From NCBI GenBank assembly GCA_004556545.1, contig SFGO01000073.1, forward strand, positions 1 through 19,435: a stretch of 19,435 bases of DNA, read 5' to 3'. This stretch comes from Clostridiales bacterium (GTDB lineage: Bacteria > Bacillota > Clostridia > Christensenellales > Aristaeellaceae). The position numbers and the translations under genes were made by a program. Of this stretch, positions 6,603 to 13,331 are shown in pieces. Under the pieces are notes generated by a model. That model searched no databases, was not told the origin of the DNA, and saw nothing but the letters and a program-made list of their open reading frames with translations. Positions within the stretch are counted from its first letter, which is position 1. Each line of letters starts with the position of its first letter.

Positions 6603-7113
6603 AAAACTTGTCTTTCTGGACGAAAGTGGAATCAATATCAACATGACGAGATGTTATGCCCGCTCAAAGGGTGGTTCTCGCGCAGTTGATGCTGTGCCTC
6701 TGTGGAAACCACAAAACATAACTGTCTTATCGTCGATTCGGCTGAATGGTGAAGCTGCCTATACAACATACTCAGGAGGAACAACTTCAGAAAGATTTGT
6801 TGATTATCTGAGAAACATTCTTATTCCGACACTTTCTCCCGACTCGATCGTTGTGATGGACAATATGCGTTCTCACCATACACAGGCAATAAAGGATTTA
6901 TTGGAGCAGGCTGGCGTTCAATACCTCTATCTGCCACCGTACAGCCCTGATTTGAATCCTATTGAGAAGATGTGGTCTAAACTCAAGGCTTTTCTGAGAA
7001 AGGCAAAAGTTCGTTTGTTGGAGAAGCTGCCGGATGCTGTTCGTGCTGCTTTCAAAACGATTTCTTCACATGACTGTTCTGGATGGTTTCGCTTTTGTGG
7101 CTATTCACGCTAA
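6463..7113 (+). CDS. IS630 transposase, catalytic frame (orfB, DDE)
   Basis: The catalytic half of the IS630 transposase. The frame is open from 6463, but family-like sequence begins at Asp29 (codon 6547-6549, DVKEKRKAWKE), so earlier codons are probably shadow. Catalytic residues are Asp53 (VFLDESG), Asp133 (VVMDNMRSHH) and Glu168 (LNPIEKMW), with 34 residues between the last two, the DD34E spacing of IS630 elements. The C-terminus is complete, ending 15 bases before the IS end. Expression as a fusion needs a +1 frameshift from orfA; separate initiation at 6463 is not supported by a clear ribosome site. Confidence 0.83.
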   Translation: MKQFVKQCSNLDIAVKRSRFMPANRSVPDVKEKRKAWKENMSGYAPEKLVFLDESGININMTRCYARSKGGSRAVDAVPLWKPQNITVLSSIRLNGEAAYTTYSGGTTSERFVDYLRNILIPTLSPDSIVVMDNMRSHHTQAIKDLLEQAGVQYLYLPPYSPDLNPIEKMWSKLKAFLRKAKVRLLEKLPDAVRAAFKTISSHDCSGWFRFCGYSR

Positions 7114-7114
7114 T

Positions 7115-7669
7115 TTATTGGATCGCTATAAATGTCTCAGAAGTCTTCCCGTCCGCCTCTGCCTGCGCTATTTCCTGGCTCAGTGAAACGCCGTCGGGCA
7201 CCTCAATGCCGCAGTCGATCTCCTTCGCCAGCCCCACATGGGTCCAGCCGTTTTTCAGCGTGGAGCCGCACACCCGGCCCATGCTTTGGGAACTGTGCAC
7301 CACGTCGCATTCCCGGCGCTTTCCGTGCTTGTCCGTGTCCGTCAGGGCGTTCTCGCCCACGTACAGGCCCACGTGGCTGAAATCGCCCAGCCCGTCGCCC
7401 TGATACTGCGCCGGAAGGCCGCTTTCGTCCTCCTCGTGGATGAATAACAGCTCTCCCGGCTTTAGCTTTCCTTCTGCCTGCGCGTTTTCGATGGTTCCCA
7501 GCCACGCCACACTGCGCGCCATATGGTTGCTGCCCCGGTAGTCCATGCTGCCGCCCGCGTTCCGCACGGCCCGCTCCACCAGCGCCTGGCAGTCCATGTC
7601 TTTATAGCTGTGGTAGCTCTGCGCCAGCGCCGTTGCCGCCGCGGCTACCGCTCTTCCTGTTGGTTTCAT
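7115..7669 (-). CDS. Endolysin 5' fragment: NlpC/P60-like catalytic domain, truncated by IS630
   Basis: A peptidoglycan hydrolase whose catalytic part survives. In its NlpC/P60-like fold, Cys27 (KDMDCQALVERAVR), His99 (GDFSHVGLYVG) and His125 (DVVHSSQS) fit the Cys-His-His triad. From 7128 the frame runs into the IS and stops after a few foreign codons, giving 184 residues without the SH3b wall-binding domain, which lies at 5811-6117. The start at 7669 follows GGAGGG at 7 bases. A strong terminator stands about 30 bases upstream with no promoter between. The fragment could fold and retain weak, untargeted activity, but the original gene is broken. Confidence 0.82.
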   Translation of the reverse strand: MKPTGRAVAAAATALAQSYHSYKDMDCQALVERAVRNAGGSMDYRGSNHMARSVAWLGTIENAQAEGKLKPGELLFIHEEDESGLPAQYQGDGLGDFSHVGLYVGENALTDTDKHGKRRECDVVHSSQSMGRVCGSTLKNGWTHVGLAKEIDCGIEVPDGVSLSQEIAQAEADGKTSETFIAIQ

Positions 7670-7700
7670 TTCTTTTCCCTCCAGCCTTCAAAGAAGGAAC

Positions 7701-7730
7701 AAAAAAGGGACGGATGCTTTCATCCGCCCC
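7701..7730 (-). terminator. Intrinsic terminator between tail and lysis modules
   Basis: On the minus strand, 7730-7721 pairs with 7716-7707 (10 bp, one G-U) around a 4-base loop, followed by six Ts (7706-7701). It would end the tail transcript just past the 50-residue gene. Because no promoter is visible before the endolysin start, lysis genes would need readthrough. Confidence 0.8.
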
Positions 7731-7750
7731 TCGCGTTCCTCTTTGCGCTC

Positions 7751-7903
7751 TTATTCTGCTGTGCCGCCGTACTCGGTAGGCACCAGCTCCGGCAGGCCGC
7801 TGTCAATCAGCACCTCCGCCACGCCCGCCTTCAGGGCCTTCGGGACGTTTTCAAGCGCCGTTTTCCCCAAAATAACCCTCTGCGCAAAAAACATAGCCAT
7901 CAT
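7751..7903 (-). CDS. Small phage tail-region protein (CD1375/XkdX-like, tentative)
   Basis: A 50-residue protein (MMAMFFAQRVILGKTALENV...). Tiny proteins with an aromatic N-terminus, a GKT-x3-VP motif and an acidic LIDSG segment are regularly found after tail-fibre genes in Clostridia phages (CD1375-like or XkdX-like); the family assignment is from memory of that pattern. The start at 7903 is chosen because GAAAGGAC lies about 10 bases upstream; the frame extends to 7999 but without a site. It closes the tail unit before the terminator at 7701-7730. Function unknown. Confidence 0.6.
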   Translation of the reverse strand: MMAMFFAQRVILGKTALENVPKALKAGVAEVLIDSGLPELVPTEYGGTAE

Positions 7904-7982
7904 AGTCGTACCGTCCTTTCCAAAAATGATTTGTATCGCGAACAGCCATAGGGCTGTTTTCGCCTTGGTCAGCCCTCCGCAT

Positions 7983-8300
7983 TTATTCCGCATCCGCATA
8001 CACTGTCGCCGCCATTTCGGCGATGCAGTCCTCGATAAAGTCGTTCCGATCGCTGATCGCCTGAATCTGGGCTTTCAGTACGGGCAATTCTTCCTGCATG
8101 GTTTGTACCTCCTGCTGTGCCGCGGTGAGCATGGAAACCACCTGCTCGCCGTCCCGGTAAAAATGTTCGCCGTCATAGGTGTCGCCGATTGCCACCGGAA
8201 TATCCCGACAGGGCACGGCAGAGGGAAAGTCTGCCGCGTTCCCGGAGTATAGCCAGATCACGTTGGTTACAATGCCGTTTTCAACAATCGCATAGTTCAT
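7983..8300 (-). CDS. Phage tail-fibre-associated protein of unknown function
   Basis: A 105-residue protein that begins MNYAIVENGIVTNVIWLYSG, a beta-rich opening seen in many Firmicutes phage proteins encoded just after tail fibres, and passes into a predicted coiled coil (about 58-90: QQEVQTMQEELPVLKAQIQ). It may be a fibre assembly or chaperone-like protein, but this is inference from position. The start at 8300 has an AGAGG site upstream and follows the Ig-domain gene by 19 bases. No damage is visible. Confidence 0.7.
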   Translation of the reverse strand: MNYAIVENGIVTNVIWLYSGNAADFPSAVPCRDIPVAIGDTYDGEHFYRDGEQVVSMLTAAQQEVQTMQEELPVLKAQIQAISDRNDFIEDCIAEMAATVYADAE

Positions 8301-8319
8301 TTTGACCTCTTTCTTCAGC

Positions 8320-9321
8320 TTACGCTGTAATCGTCAGAACGGCGGGCAAGCTGGTGATGCTGTTTCCGTGCCCATCGGTAATCACGCAGCGGTACTTGTA
8401 GCCGTTCCGATAGGCGGATGCCACGATCGTCAGACGGCTGGTTGTCGCACCCGTGACGGACGTGTTGCTCCACTCAGTCGTGATGCTCGCAGGCTGGAAT
8501 TGCCACTGGTAGCTCAGCTCGGTTCCTTCCGCCTTCACCGTAAACACCGCTTCTCCATTTTCGCTGACCGTCACGTCCGTAGGCTGCTGGGTAATTTTCA
8601 GCTCCTTCCGCACGTTCCGGATCACGACAATGCCGGAGCCGCCGGTGCTGGTTTTGCTGTTCAGGTATACGCCGCCACCGCCGTTTCCGGTGTTGTCGGC
8701 CCCATCTCTGCTGTCCCAGTACCCACCGGATGCGTAAAGATCCCCGGAAGCCTCGCCAAACTCGCGGGTGGTCGTCCCCTGGCCCTTGCCCGCCTGTCCG
8801 CCCATCTTGCCAACGCTGCCGTCTCCGCCGTCCGTGCCGCCGGTCGTTCCGTTGGTAGATGCGCCGCCGGAACCGCCGTCGCCGCCGGAAACCGATTTGC
8901 CGCTGTACCAACCTTCAACATAAGTATTGAAGGCCGATGTGGTTCCGCCGCGTGTCTGAGTGTTGCTGGCGTTCGGCTTTGTGCCGCCTGCTCCAATCTC
9001 GATGCGGTATTTCACACCTTCTTGTATGGTAATCTGCCGGGTCGTCTTGGTGTAGCCTCCGCCCCCGGCCCCCAGATAATCCGATACACTGTTGGCGTTT
9101 CCGCACCCGCCTCCGCCGCCGACCAGGAACACGTCAATGCCTTTTGCGCCGCTCCCCAGCTTGGTAAAGATGATTACGCCGCTGGTCAGAAATTTAATGC
9201 GCCAATCGCCGTAGCCGTCGTCAATCAGCTGGTAAACTCCATCATAGTCGAACTCCGGCAGGCCGGTTCCGCCCGCACTCGCACTTCCGCCTCCGCGGCG
9301 AATGATGTAGCAATCGCCCAT
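8320..9321 (-). CDS. Glycine-rich tail protein with C-terminal Ig-like domain
   Basis: A 333-residue putative tail-tip or receptor-binding protein. Residues 1-60 form an N-terminal beta-rich part, 65-235 are strongly glycine-rich with runs such as GGGGGCG and GGDGGSGG, and 243-332 form an Ig-like domain (QPTDVTVSENGEAVFTVKA, Trp273, YKYRC with Cys312). The usual first Ig cysteine is not evident, so the domain likely lacks the disulfide. Glycine-rich receptor-binding segments and Ig-like decorations are both known in phage adhesins. Its ATG overlaps the stop of the fibre gene (TAATG), so the two are translationally coupled and probably form one structure. It seems intact. Confidence 0.78.
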   Translation of the reverse strand: MGDCYIIRRGGGSASAGGTGLPEFDYDGVYQLIDDGYGDWRIKFLTSGVIIFTKLGSGAKGIDVFLVGGGGGCGNANSVSDYLGAGGGGYTKTTRQITIQEGVKYRIEIGAGGTKPNASNTQTRGGTTSAFNTYVEGWYSGKSVSGGDGGSGGASTNGTTGGTDGGDGSVGKMGGQAGKGQGTTTREFGEASGDLYASGGYWDSRDGADNTGNGGGGVYLNSKTSTGGSGIVVIRNVRKELKITQQPTDVTVSENGEAVFTVKAEGTELSYQWQFQPASITTEWSNTSVTGATTSRLTIVASAYRNGYKYRCVITDGHGNSITSLPAVLTITA

Positions 9322-11285
9322 TATCTCACCGCCTTCATTTTGATCGTCAGGTCAATGTCGGGCTTGTCCGAGGCCGTTACCGTCAGGGTGCCCGCTCCGG
9401 TTTCGGCTTTCAGAACCAGCGCGAAGGCATCCTGCGCGGCAGTCATATCGTCCGCGCTGGTCAGCCCGCTCATGTCCAAATCCAAAAATGGACGGTCTTC
9501 CGCGGTTAGTCCAGCCACCGTTACCGTCTGGGTGTATGGGGCCGCGTCGCCGGTCCACCCGTCTGCGGTCAGCTCGGCGCTGTAGTCCGCTGCAGAAGCC
9601 TTGCTGTCCGCCAGCGCCTTCAGCACGGTTCCCTGTCTGGCGCTCAGCATTTGGGAGGCGCTCGCCGTGGTCAGGTCGTCGGCAATGTCTGCTTTGTCGG
9701 CCTTGCTGTTTCCCAGTGCCGTTACGGAACCGTTCAGGCTCTGGATGTCCGTCTTGTTCTGGTCAATCTGCGCCTTGTAAGCATTGGTGAAGTCGTTGGT
9801 GCTCAGCCCCTTGCCGGTCAGCTTGTCCACCTTGCTGCTCCGCAGCGCCGTTACCGCGCTGTCCAGGTTCGAAAGCTGCGTTTTGTGCGCGTCGGTAAAA
9901 TCGTTGGTGCTCAGTCCCTTGCCCGCAACCGCGTCCACCTTCTTTCCAAGCAGCGCTTTCAGCTTGCCGGTAAAAAAGTAAATCAGCCCTGCCAGGCTCA
10001 GGTACTTGCCCGTGGTCTGGGATATGGTTTCTTCCGCAACTACCGCGTCAATTTCGCTGTCGGCAATGGCCGTTATCGTAATGCCGATAGCGCCCTGGCT
10101 TTCCCAGCGGGTGCCCGTCCAGCGGTACACCGTGTAGGGCGGGGCGCTTCCCACGTTGTATTGGTCGCCGATGGCAGGGGAGGTAATGGATAGCTCCAGC
10201 TCGTCCAGGGTTTGATAGGCGTTCCCCTTGATGATGTACGGCGCGCCATTTTGACCCTGCTTCAGGCGAAAGTGAATGTTCTTATGGCCGTTTACTTCGG
10301 TAACGGTCGCTTCGGCCAGCCCATCCGGCCCCACGTTTTCGGAGGTAACGGTCATGGCCTCCAGCGCCCCGGATGCCGTGTTTGCCCGTTCCGCCGCCGA
10401 GTTGGCTCCGGCTGTGGCAAGGTTCGCGTTGTAGACAGCGGTCGTGCAGTCTGTCATAACGGCTCTCGCGTCGTCAGCCGCTTCATTGCTCTTGGTTGCG
10501 GCGGCATCGGCGCGGGTTGCGGCGGCATTGGCGGCGTCGCTCGCGGCGTCCGCATCGCTGGCGGCGGCATTGGCGCGGGCCGCCGTCGTGCTCGCGTTTT
10601 TGGCGGCGGTATTGGCCGCCTCCGCTGCGGAATTCGCGCTGGATACAGCGCTGTCGGCCCTATCGGCAGCATAGACGGCTTGGGATGCCTTCGAATTTGC
10701 GTTGCTGGCGGCGGTGTTGGCCAGTGCGGCTTTTTTGTCCGCATTGTCCGCAGCCGCGTTGGCGTTGGATACTGCCGTATTGGCATTGGATACCGCTGTG
10801 CGGGCATTGTCCGCGGCATTTGTGGCCAGGGTTGCCGCGTTATTTGCGCCGCTGGCGGCGGTGTCGGCAGCTTCCTTCGCCTTGTTGGCCGCTCCCGCTG
10901 CTGTATTCGCACCGGCAGCGGCGTCGTCAGCATCGCTCTTTGCGCTGGCTGCGGCGCTGGCAGCCGCCGTGGCATTGGCGGCGGCGGTGTTGGCCAGTCC
11001 CGCCTTTGCGTTGGCATTGTCTGCGGCAGCATCGGCAGTCTGTGCTGCCGTGTTTGCTTTCGCAGCCGCCGTATTGGCCAGCGCGGCTTTTTCATCCGCC
11101 AGTCCGGCTTTGGTTTCGGCGGTTTTCGCGGCGGTGTCCGCTGCGGCCGCGGCTGTGTCCGCCAGCGTCTTTCCGGCGGTTACGTCGCTGTAGCATTCCT
11201 CAATGCTGTCATGGATGGAATCACGGACGTCCCGGCCATATACGGCGGTTTTAATCTTGTCCAGGTATTCCTGAATCCGGCTCAT
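9321..11285 (-). CDS. Long coiled-coil phage tail fibre
   Basis: A 654-residue fibre. The N-terminal 41 residues (MSRIQEYLDKIKTAVYGRDV...) match the attachment segment typical of Firmicutes phage fibres. Residues 42-307 are 38 consecutive heptads of type A-(N/D)-x-A-A-x-x. A globular insert follows (PYIIKGNAYQTLDELE, QYNVGSAPPYTVYRWTGTRW, about 345-400). Then come two GKGLSTNDFT repeats (DNA 9889-9939 and 9781-9831) and a beta-rich tip ending DIDLTIKMKAVR. It is probably a homotrimer that carries host recognition. It overlaps the upstream gene by 35 bases and shares TAATG with the next. No stop or frameshift is seen despite decay nearby. Confidence 0.88.
   Translation of the reverse strand: MSRIQEYLDKIKTAVYGRDVRDSIHDSIEECYSDVTAGKTLADTAAAAADTAAKTAETKAGLADEKAALANTAAAKANTAAQTADAAADNANAKAGLANTAAANATAAASAAASAKSDADDAAAGANTAAGAANKAKEAADTAASGANNAATLATNAADNARTAVSNANTAVSNANAAADNADKKAALANTAASNANSKASQAVYAADRADSAVSSANSAAEAANTAAKNASTTAARANAAASDADAASDAANAAATRADAAATKSNEAADDARAVMTDCTTAVYNANLATAGANSAAERANTASGALEAMTVTSENVGPDGLAEATVTEVNGHKNIHFRLKQGQNGAPYIIKGNAYQTLDELELSITSPAIGDQYNVGSAPPYTVYRWTGTRWESQGAIGITITAIADSEIDAVVAEETISQTTGKYLSLAGLIYFFTGKLKALLGKKVDAVAGKGLSTNDFTDAHKTQLSNLDSAVTALRSSKVDKLTGKGLSTNDFTNAYKAQIDQNKTDIQSLNGSVTALGNSKADKADIADDLTTASASQMLSARQGTVLKALADSKASAADYSAELTADGWTGDAAPYTQTVTVAGLTAEDRPFLDLDMSGLTSADDMTAAQDAFALVLKAETGAGTLTVTASDKPDIDLTIKMKAVR
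10365..11162 (-). repeat. 38 uninterrupted alanine-rich heptads (21-bp periodicity)
   Basis: Codons 42-307 of the fibre gene repeat with a strict 7-residue period, Ala at the first and usually the fourth and fifth positions, Asn or Asp at the second. Synonymous codons vary, so the repeat is held at protein level; some adjacent units, such as ARTAVSN and ANTAVSN, are also close at DNA level and may be recent duplications. Confidence 0.9.
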
Positions 11286-11493
11286 TCATTCCACCCTCTT
11301 CCGTTTTTTCTTCCATTTTGAACCGCTCCTTTGTCATCTGTCTCATCACTTCTTCCAGCCCGGTCAGCAGCTCGCTGCATCGGTCATGGCAGTACACCAG
11401 AACGGCGGCGTTCTCCCGGCCCTTTATCTCCAGCATATCCAGCCCTTCCCGGATTTTCGCCAGTCCATTACTAAATTCTTTCAAACTCATCAT
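11251..11493 (-). CDS. Small phage protein, helical, unknown function
   Basis: An 80-residue, mostly charged helical protein (MMSLKEFSNGLAKIREGLDM ... CHDRCSELLTGLEEVMRQM) without signal or membrane segment. The start at 11493 is supported by GAGGAG 8 bases upstream. Its 3' end overlaps the fibre gene by 35 bases, so the two are coupled. Small helical proteins in this place of Firmicutes tail operons may be assembly factors, but I do not recognise a family. Confidence 0.62.
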   Translation of the reverse strand: MMSLKEFSNGLAKIREGLDMLEIKGRENAAVLVYCHDRCSELLTGLEEVMRQMTKERFKMEEKTEEGGMNEPDSGIPGQD

Positions 11494-11511
11494 AGTGCTG
11501 TCTCCTCTGTC

Positions 11512-12141
11512 TCATTGGGCCTGACCCGTAGTGCCGCTCACCTCGATCTTGTGCGTCCCGTTCACCGATACGCCGGCCGTAGTGTATCTGGTTCCGTTCA
11601 CGGTAACGGTATGGGTGTGCCCATTCGCGATACTCTTAGTAAAGGAGTATTTGTGTGTATGGTTCATCAGCGTATAGTTCTTCAGCTGCTTCAGCACCCA
11701 GTCCTGGCTGGCGATAGCGCTTCCTCCCACCGAGCCTCCGTTTGTAATGGTGATGTTTTTGCAGTACATCCCGTTCGCGGCGCTGACGGTATCCGCTTTC
11801 ACTTTCTTAGAGTGGAGCCATGTAACGTCTGCCTTCATGGCTTCGATTTGGTCGGCTACCAATTTCTTCACATTAACGAGGTCCGCTTTAATGTTGATGA
11901 TATCGGAGTTGATATTGGTGATCTTGGAGTTGATGTTCGTCGTTTCTGTTTCCAGGTTTGTCTCCAGACCTTCTACCGTTATCTTATCGGCTTTCATGCT
12001 GATGGCGCTTCCTTGGTCGTCAGAAATAAGACGAAGTTCGGCGTAATGCTCTTCTACTTTAACACGCTTTTTCGTCACCTGCGTGCTGTTTTTATCCGAG
12101 AAAAAGAAGGAGGCCATGCTTGCCGACATGCCCTCCTTCAT
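11512..12141 (-). CDS. Tail-tip protein, probably the C-terminal remnant of a minor structural protein
   Basis: A 209-residue protein: a helical region with repeated (T/S)NINS(K/D)I units (about 55-105), then a beta-rich, glycine-containing end with NHTHKYSF and NGHTHTVTVNGT. These features resemble the extreme C-terminus of much longer Firmicutes tail-spike/minor structural proteins, so the N-terminal part and upstream tail genes may have been lost in a deletion. The start is uncertain: Met at 12141, 12129 or 12117 are all in frame. An AAGGAGG lies inside the first codons, within a terminator-like hairpin (12100-12139). It lies 18 bases upstream of the 80-residue gene and opens the surviving tail unit. 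Confidence 0.65.
   Translation of the reverse strand: MKEGMSASMASFFFSDKNSTQVTKKRVKVEEHYAELRLISDDQGSAISMKADKITVEGLETNLETETTNINSKITNINSDIINIKADLVNVKKLVADQIEAMKADVTWLHSKKVKADTVSAANGMYCKNITITNGGSVGGSAIASQDWVLKQLKNYTLMNHTHKYSFTKSIANGHTHTVTVNGTRYTTAGVSVNGTHKIEVSGTTGQAQ
12100..12139 (-). terminator. Terminator-like hairpin over the first codons of a tail gene
   Basis: GAAGGAGG and CCTCCTTC (12132-12139 with 12106-12113) plus CATG/CATG (12127-12130 with 12115-12118) form a 12-bp stem with one G-G mismatch and an 8-base loop. On the minus strand it runs into TTTTTCTC. It also buries the AAGGAGG closest to the internal start codons. It is either an intrinsic terminator or a translation-masking hairpin. 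Confidence 0.6.
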
Positions 12142-12157
12142 ATTGAGTAAACTTCTC

Positions 12158-12520
12158 TTACGTATTAACGAGCGTTAAAACGGCCTGAATTTCAGTATTG
12201 TTTGGATTGAATCCGAGCTGTTCAAATTTTGCGCCAAGTTCGCCGATATCTTTCGTAGTCAGATCAGTTAGAATCATGTTGATTTCGCCGGGTCTTTCAA
12301 CCCATACATCATCTTCAAAAACTTTATTACCAAGAGCCTTTTTGATCTGTTGACACAAATCCTCGTGGTAGCTCTTAATTTCAATTTCTTCGATTTGCCT
12401 GGTGTCAAGATTAACCCAAGTCTTCTTTTTTAACATGACCACGCCGATAGTACCCAGAATCACACCGACTCCGATTAACGCAATCTTTTTCCGGTTTGCC
12501 TTCATGTTCTTCAGTTCCAT
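12158..12520 (-). CDS. Single-pass membrane protein of unknown function, AT-rich
   Basis: A 120-residue protein with a basic N-terminus and one transmembrane helix (about 13-30: IALIGVGVILGTIGVVML), followed by a soluble charged domain (KSYHEDLCQQIKKALGNKVF ... PGEINMILTDLTTKDIGEL). A perfect AAGGAGG 8 bases upstream sets the start. Its base composition is clearly more AT-rich than the flanking tail genes, so it may be a separately acquired cargo (moron) gene rather than part of the virion. It sits at the apparent deletion junction between the regulator-like gene and the tail remnant. I do not recognise a family. Confidence 0.65.
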   Translation of the reverse strand: MELKNMKANRKKIALIGVGVILGTIGVVMLKKKTWVNLDTRQIEEIEIKSYHEDLCQQIKKALGNKVFEDDVWVERPGEINMILTDLTTKDIGELGAKFEQLGFNPNNTEIQAVLTLVNT

Positions 12521-12532
12521 TGTGTAGCCTCC

Positions 12533-12658
12533 TTAATATAATGTTGAGGCAATACCGCACAATTCGGCAGCGGCGCTAGCGATGCATTTTCCGCCATCCG
12601 CTGCTTGCAAAACTCTCGATTTACCTCCAGTAAACCTTCGAGTTTTGAGTTTCCTCAT
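12533..12658 (-). CDS. Possible 41-residue ORF between regulator and membrane genes
   Basis: A short frame (MRKLKTRRFTGGKSRV ... CIASAAAELCGIASTLY) starts 11 bases after the regulator-like gene, with only a GGAG 4 bases from the ATG. Its TAA overlaps the ribosome site of the next gene, a layout also seen at the DUF4406-holin junction, which favours a real gene. However, an imperfect hairpin (12609-12646) lies inside it and no family is recognisable; it could be a deletion scar. Confidence 0.3.
   Translation of the reverse strand: MRKLKTRRFTGGKSRVLQAADGGKCIASAAAELCGIASTLY
12609..12646. terminator. Imperfect hairpin, possible weak terminator
   Basis: AAAACTC (12609-12615) pairs with GAGTTTT (12640-12646), and TTTAC (12620-12624) with GTAAA (12630-12634), separated by an internal loop. 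The U-tract is short on both strands, so termination would be weak. Confidence 0.35.
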
Positions 12659-12669
12659 AAAACTCCATG

Positions 12670-13044
12670 TTATTTTCGCGCCTTATCCAGCAGCCAGAAA
12701 AATCGTCTGTACGCCGCGTACCAGACCTCCCGGCAGCACGGCGGCGCAGCCGTCTCATAGGACAGCCCCTCTGTCACCGCTTTGGTCAATAGCGCGCCCA
12801 AATCGTTGGCGGCCTCCCGTGCAGCCGTCTCTACGATCTCTATCCGCTCCCTGTAATAAAGTCTTTCCGCCACGCAGCCTGTCACCGGGTCACTGGGCGT
12901 CCGGCTAACCCGCTCCTCAAGTCCCGGCGAACGCGGGGCAAATCCGTCCAGTGCGCGGTAATTGCGTTTCCATTCGGGATACCGATGCCGAGACAGCCAA
13001 TACTCCTTTTTGCTGGATACCTCCGGGCGAATGCTGGTTCCCAT
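12670..13044 (-). CDS. Phage regulator-like protein (late-gene regulator position)
   Basis: A 124-residue protein with YWLSRHRYPEWKRNYRALDG near the N-terminus, a helical segment (YYRERIEIVETAAREAANDL) and a C-terminus ending WYAAYRRFFWLLDKARK. This pattern recurs in small Clostridia phage proteins encoded just before the terminase and thought to act like ArpU/RinA late regulators; that role is inference. AGGAGGAG about 6 bases upstream fixes the start at 13044; the frame continues to 13101 without a site. In an intact phage packaging and head genes would follow, but here the next genes are a short ORF, a membrane protein and a tail tip, implying a deletion of the structural block. Confidence 0.6.
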   Translation of the reverse strand: MGTSIRPEVSSKKEYWLSRHRYPEWKRNYRALDGFAPRSPGLEERVSRTPSDPVTGCVAERLYYRERIEIVETAAREAANDLGALLTKAVTEGLSYETAAPPCCREVWYAAYRRFFWLLDKARK

Positions 13045-13135
13045 GTCAGCTCCTCCTATCAACGTTTTTACGCTTCGAAGAAGGAAGCCCCGGAGGCGCA
13101 CGACTCCAAAAGCTGCGCAAGCCGCCGTTCTCTCT

Positions 13136-13164
13136 AATCTAGGATAGAATTTTTATTCTAGATT
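13136..13164. promoter_or_regulatory. Palindromic operator candidate upstream of the regulator-like gene
   Basis: TAGAAT (13145-13150) and ATTCTA (13155-13160) form an inverted repeat around TTTT, extended by AATCTAG and CTAGATT at the outer edges. It lies about 90 bases upstream of the regulator-like gene. No convincing -35 box accompanies it. Confidence 0.3.
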
Positions 13165-13191
13165 CCATTAAAAGCCCTTGCAGCCAAAAAG

Positions 13192-13218
13192 AAAAGAGGC
13201 CCTGCTTCGGCCTCTTTT
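13192..13218. terminator. Terminator after the 24-residue membrane peptide
   Basis: A perfect 10-bp stem (13192-13201 with 13209-13218) with a 7-base loop. On the minus strand it is followed by CTTTTT, only a few bases past the peptide's stop codon; T-runs flank both sides. Confidence 0.8.
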
Positions 13219-13221
13219 TCT

Positions 13222-13296
13222 TCACTCTCCCTTAATCCATGCGGCGATCATCAAGGCACCAATGCCGATCATTATCGCTCCTGCGATTGCCATCAT
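13222..13296 (-). CDS. 24-residue hydrophobic membrane peptide
   Basis: MMAIAGAIMIGIGALMIAAW followed by IKGE: essentially one transmembrane helix with a short charged tail. GGGAGG lies 9 bases upstream of the first ATG. The gene has its own candidate promoter (13332-13360) and a strong terminator directly after the stop, so it forms a complete mini-transcription unit beside attR. Size and topology resemble type I toxins or tiny holin-like peptides, but no antisense RNA promoter was found and no family is recognised. The frame is open back to 13425, but the upstream part contains the promoter. Confidence 0.45.
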   Translation of the reverse strand: MMAIAGAIMIGIGALMIAAWIKGE

Positions 13297-13331
13297 TCCT
13301 CCATACCTCCCATAAAGATCTCGGTTGTTCC

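Larger units (their letters stand above)
6118..7128 (+). mobile_element. IS630-family insertion sequence
   Basis: A 1,011-bp insertion flanked by TA at 6116-6117 and 7129-7130, the target duplication typical of IS630/Tc1-mariner elements. The ends are imperfect inverted repeats: TAGC with GATC-AATAAA on both sides, the left copy having four extra bases. The transposase is encoded in two overlapping frames on the plus strand, opposite to the phage genes. The sequence is visibly more AT-rich than its surroundings, suggesting recent arrival. Deleting it with one TA restores the endolysin reading frame, which supports these boundaries. Confidence 0.88.

Noticed and set aside
6357..6644. A 95-codon minus-strand frame inside the IS
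   Set aside because: It overlaps the transposase HTH and catalytic frames and lacks a ribosome site.
10365..11162. Periodic sequence that could suggest a CRISPR or tandem DNA array
   Set aside because: The period is 21 bp with variable synonymous codons and no spacers; it is a protein heptad repeat.
10212..11321. A 369-codon plus-strand frame and other long frames across the fibre repeats
   Set aside because: The 21-bp periodicity keeps several frames open by chance; only the minus frame gives fibre domains at both ends.
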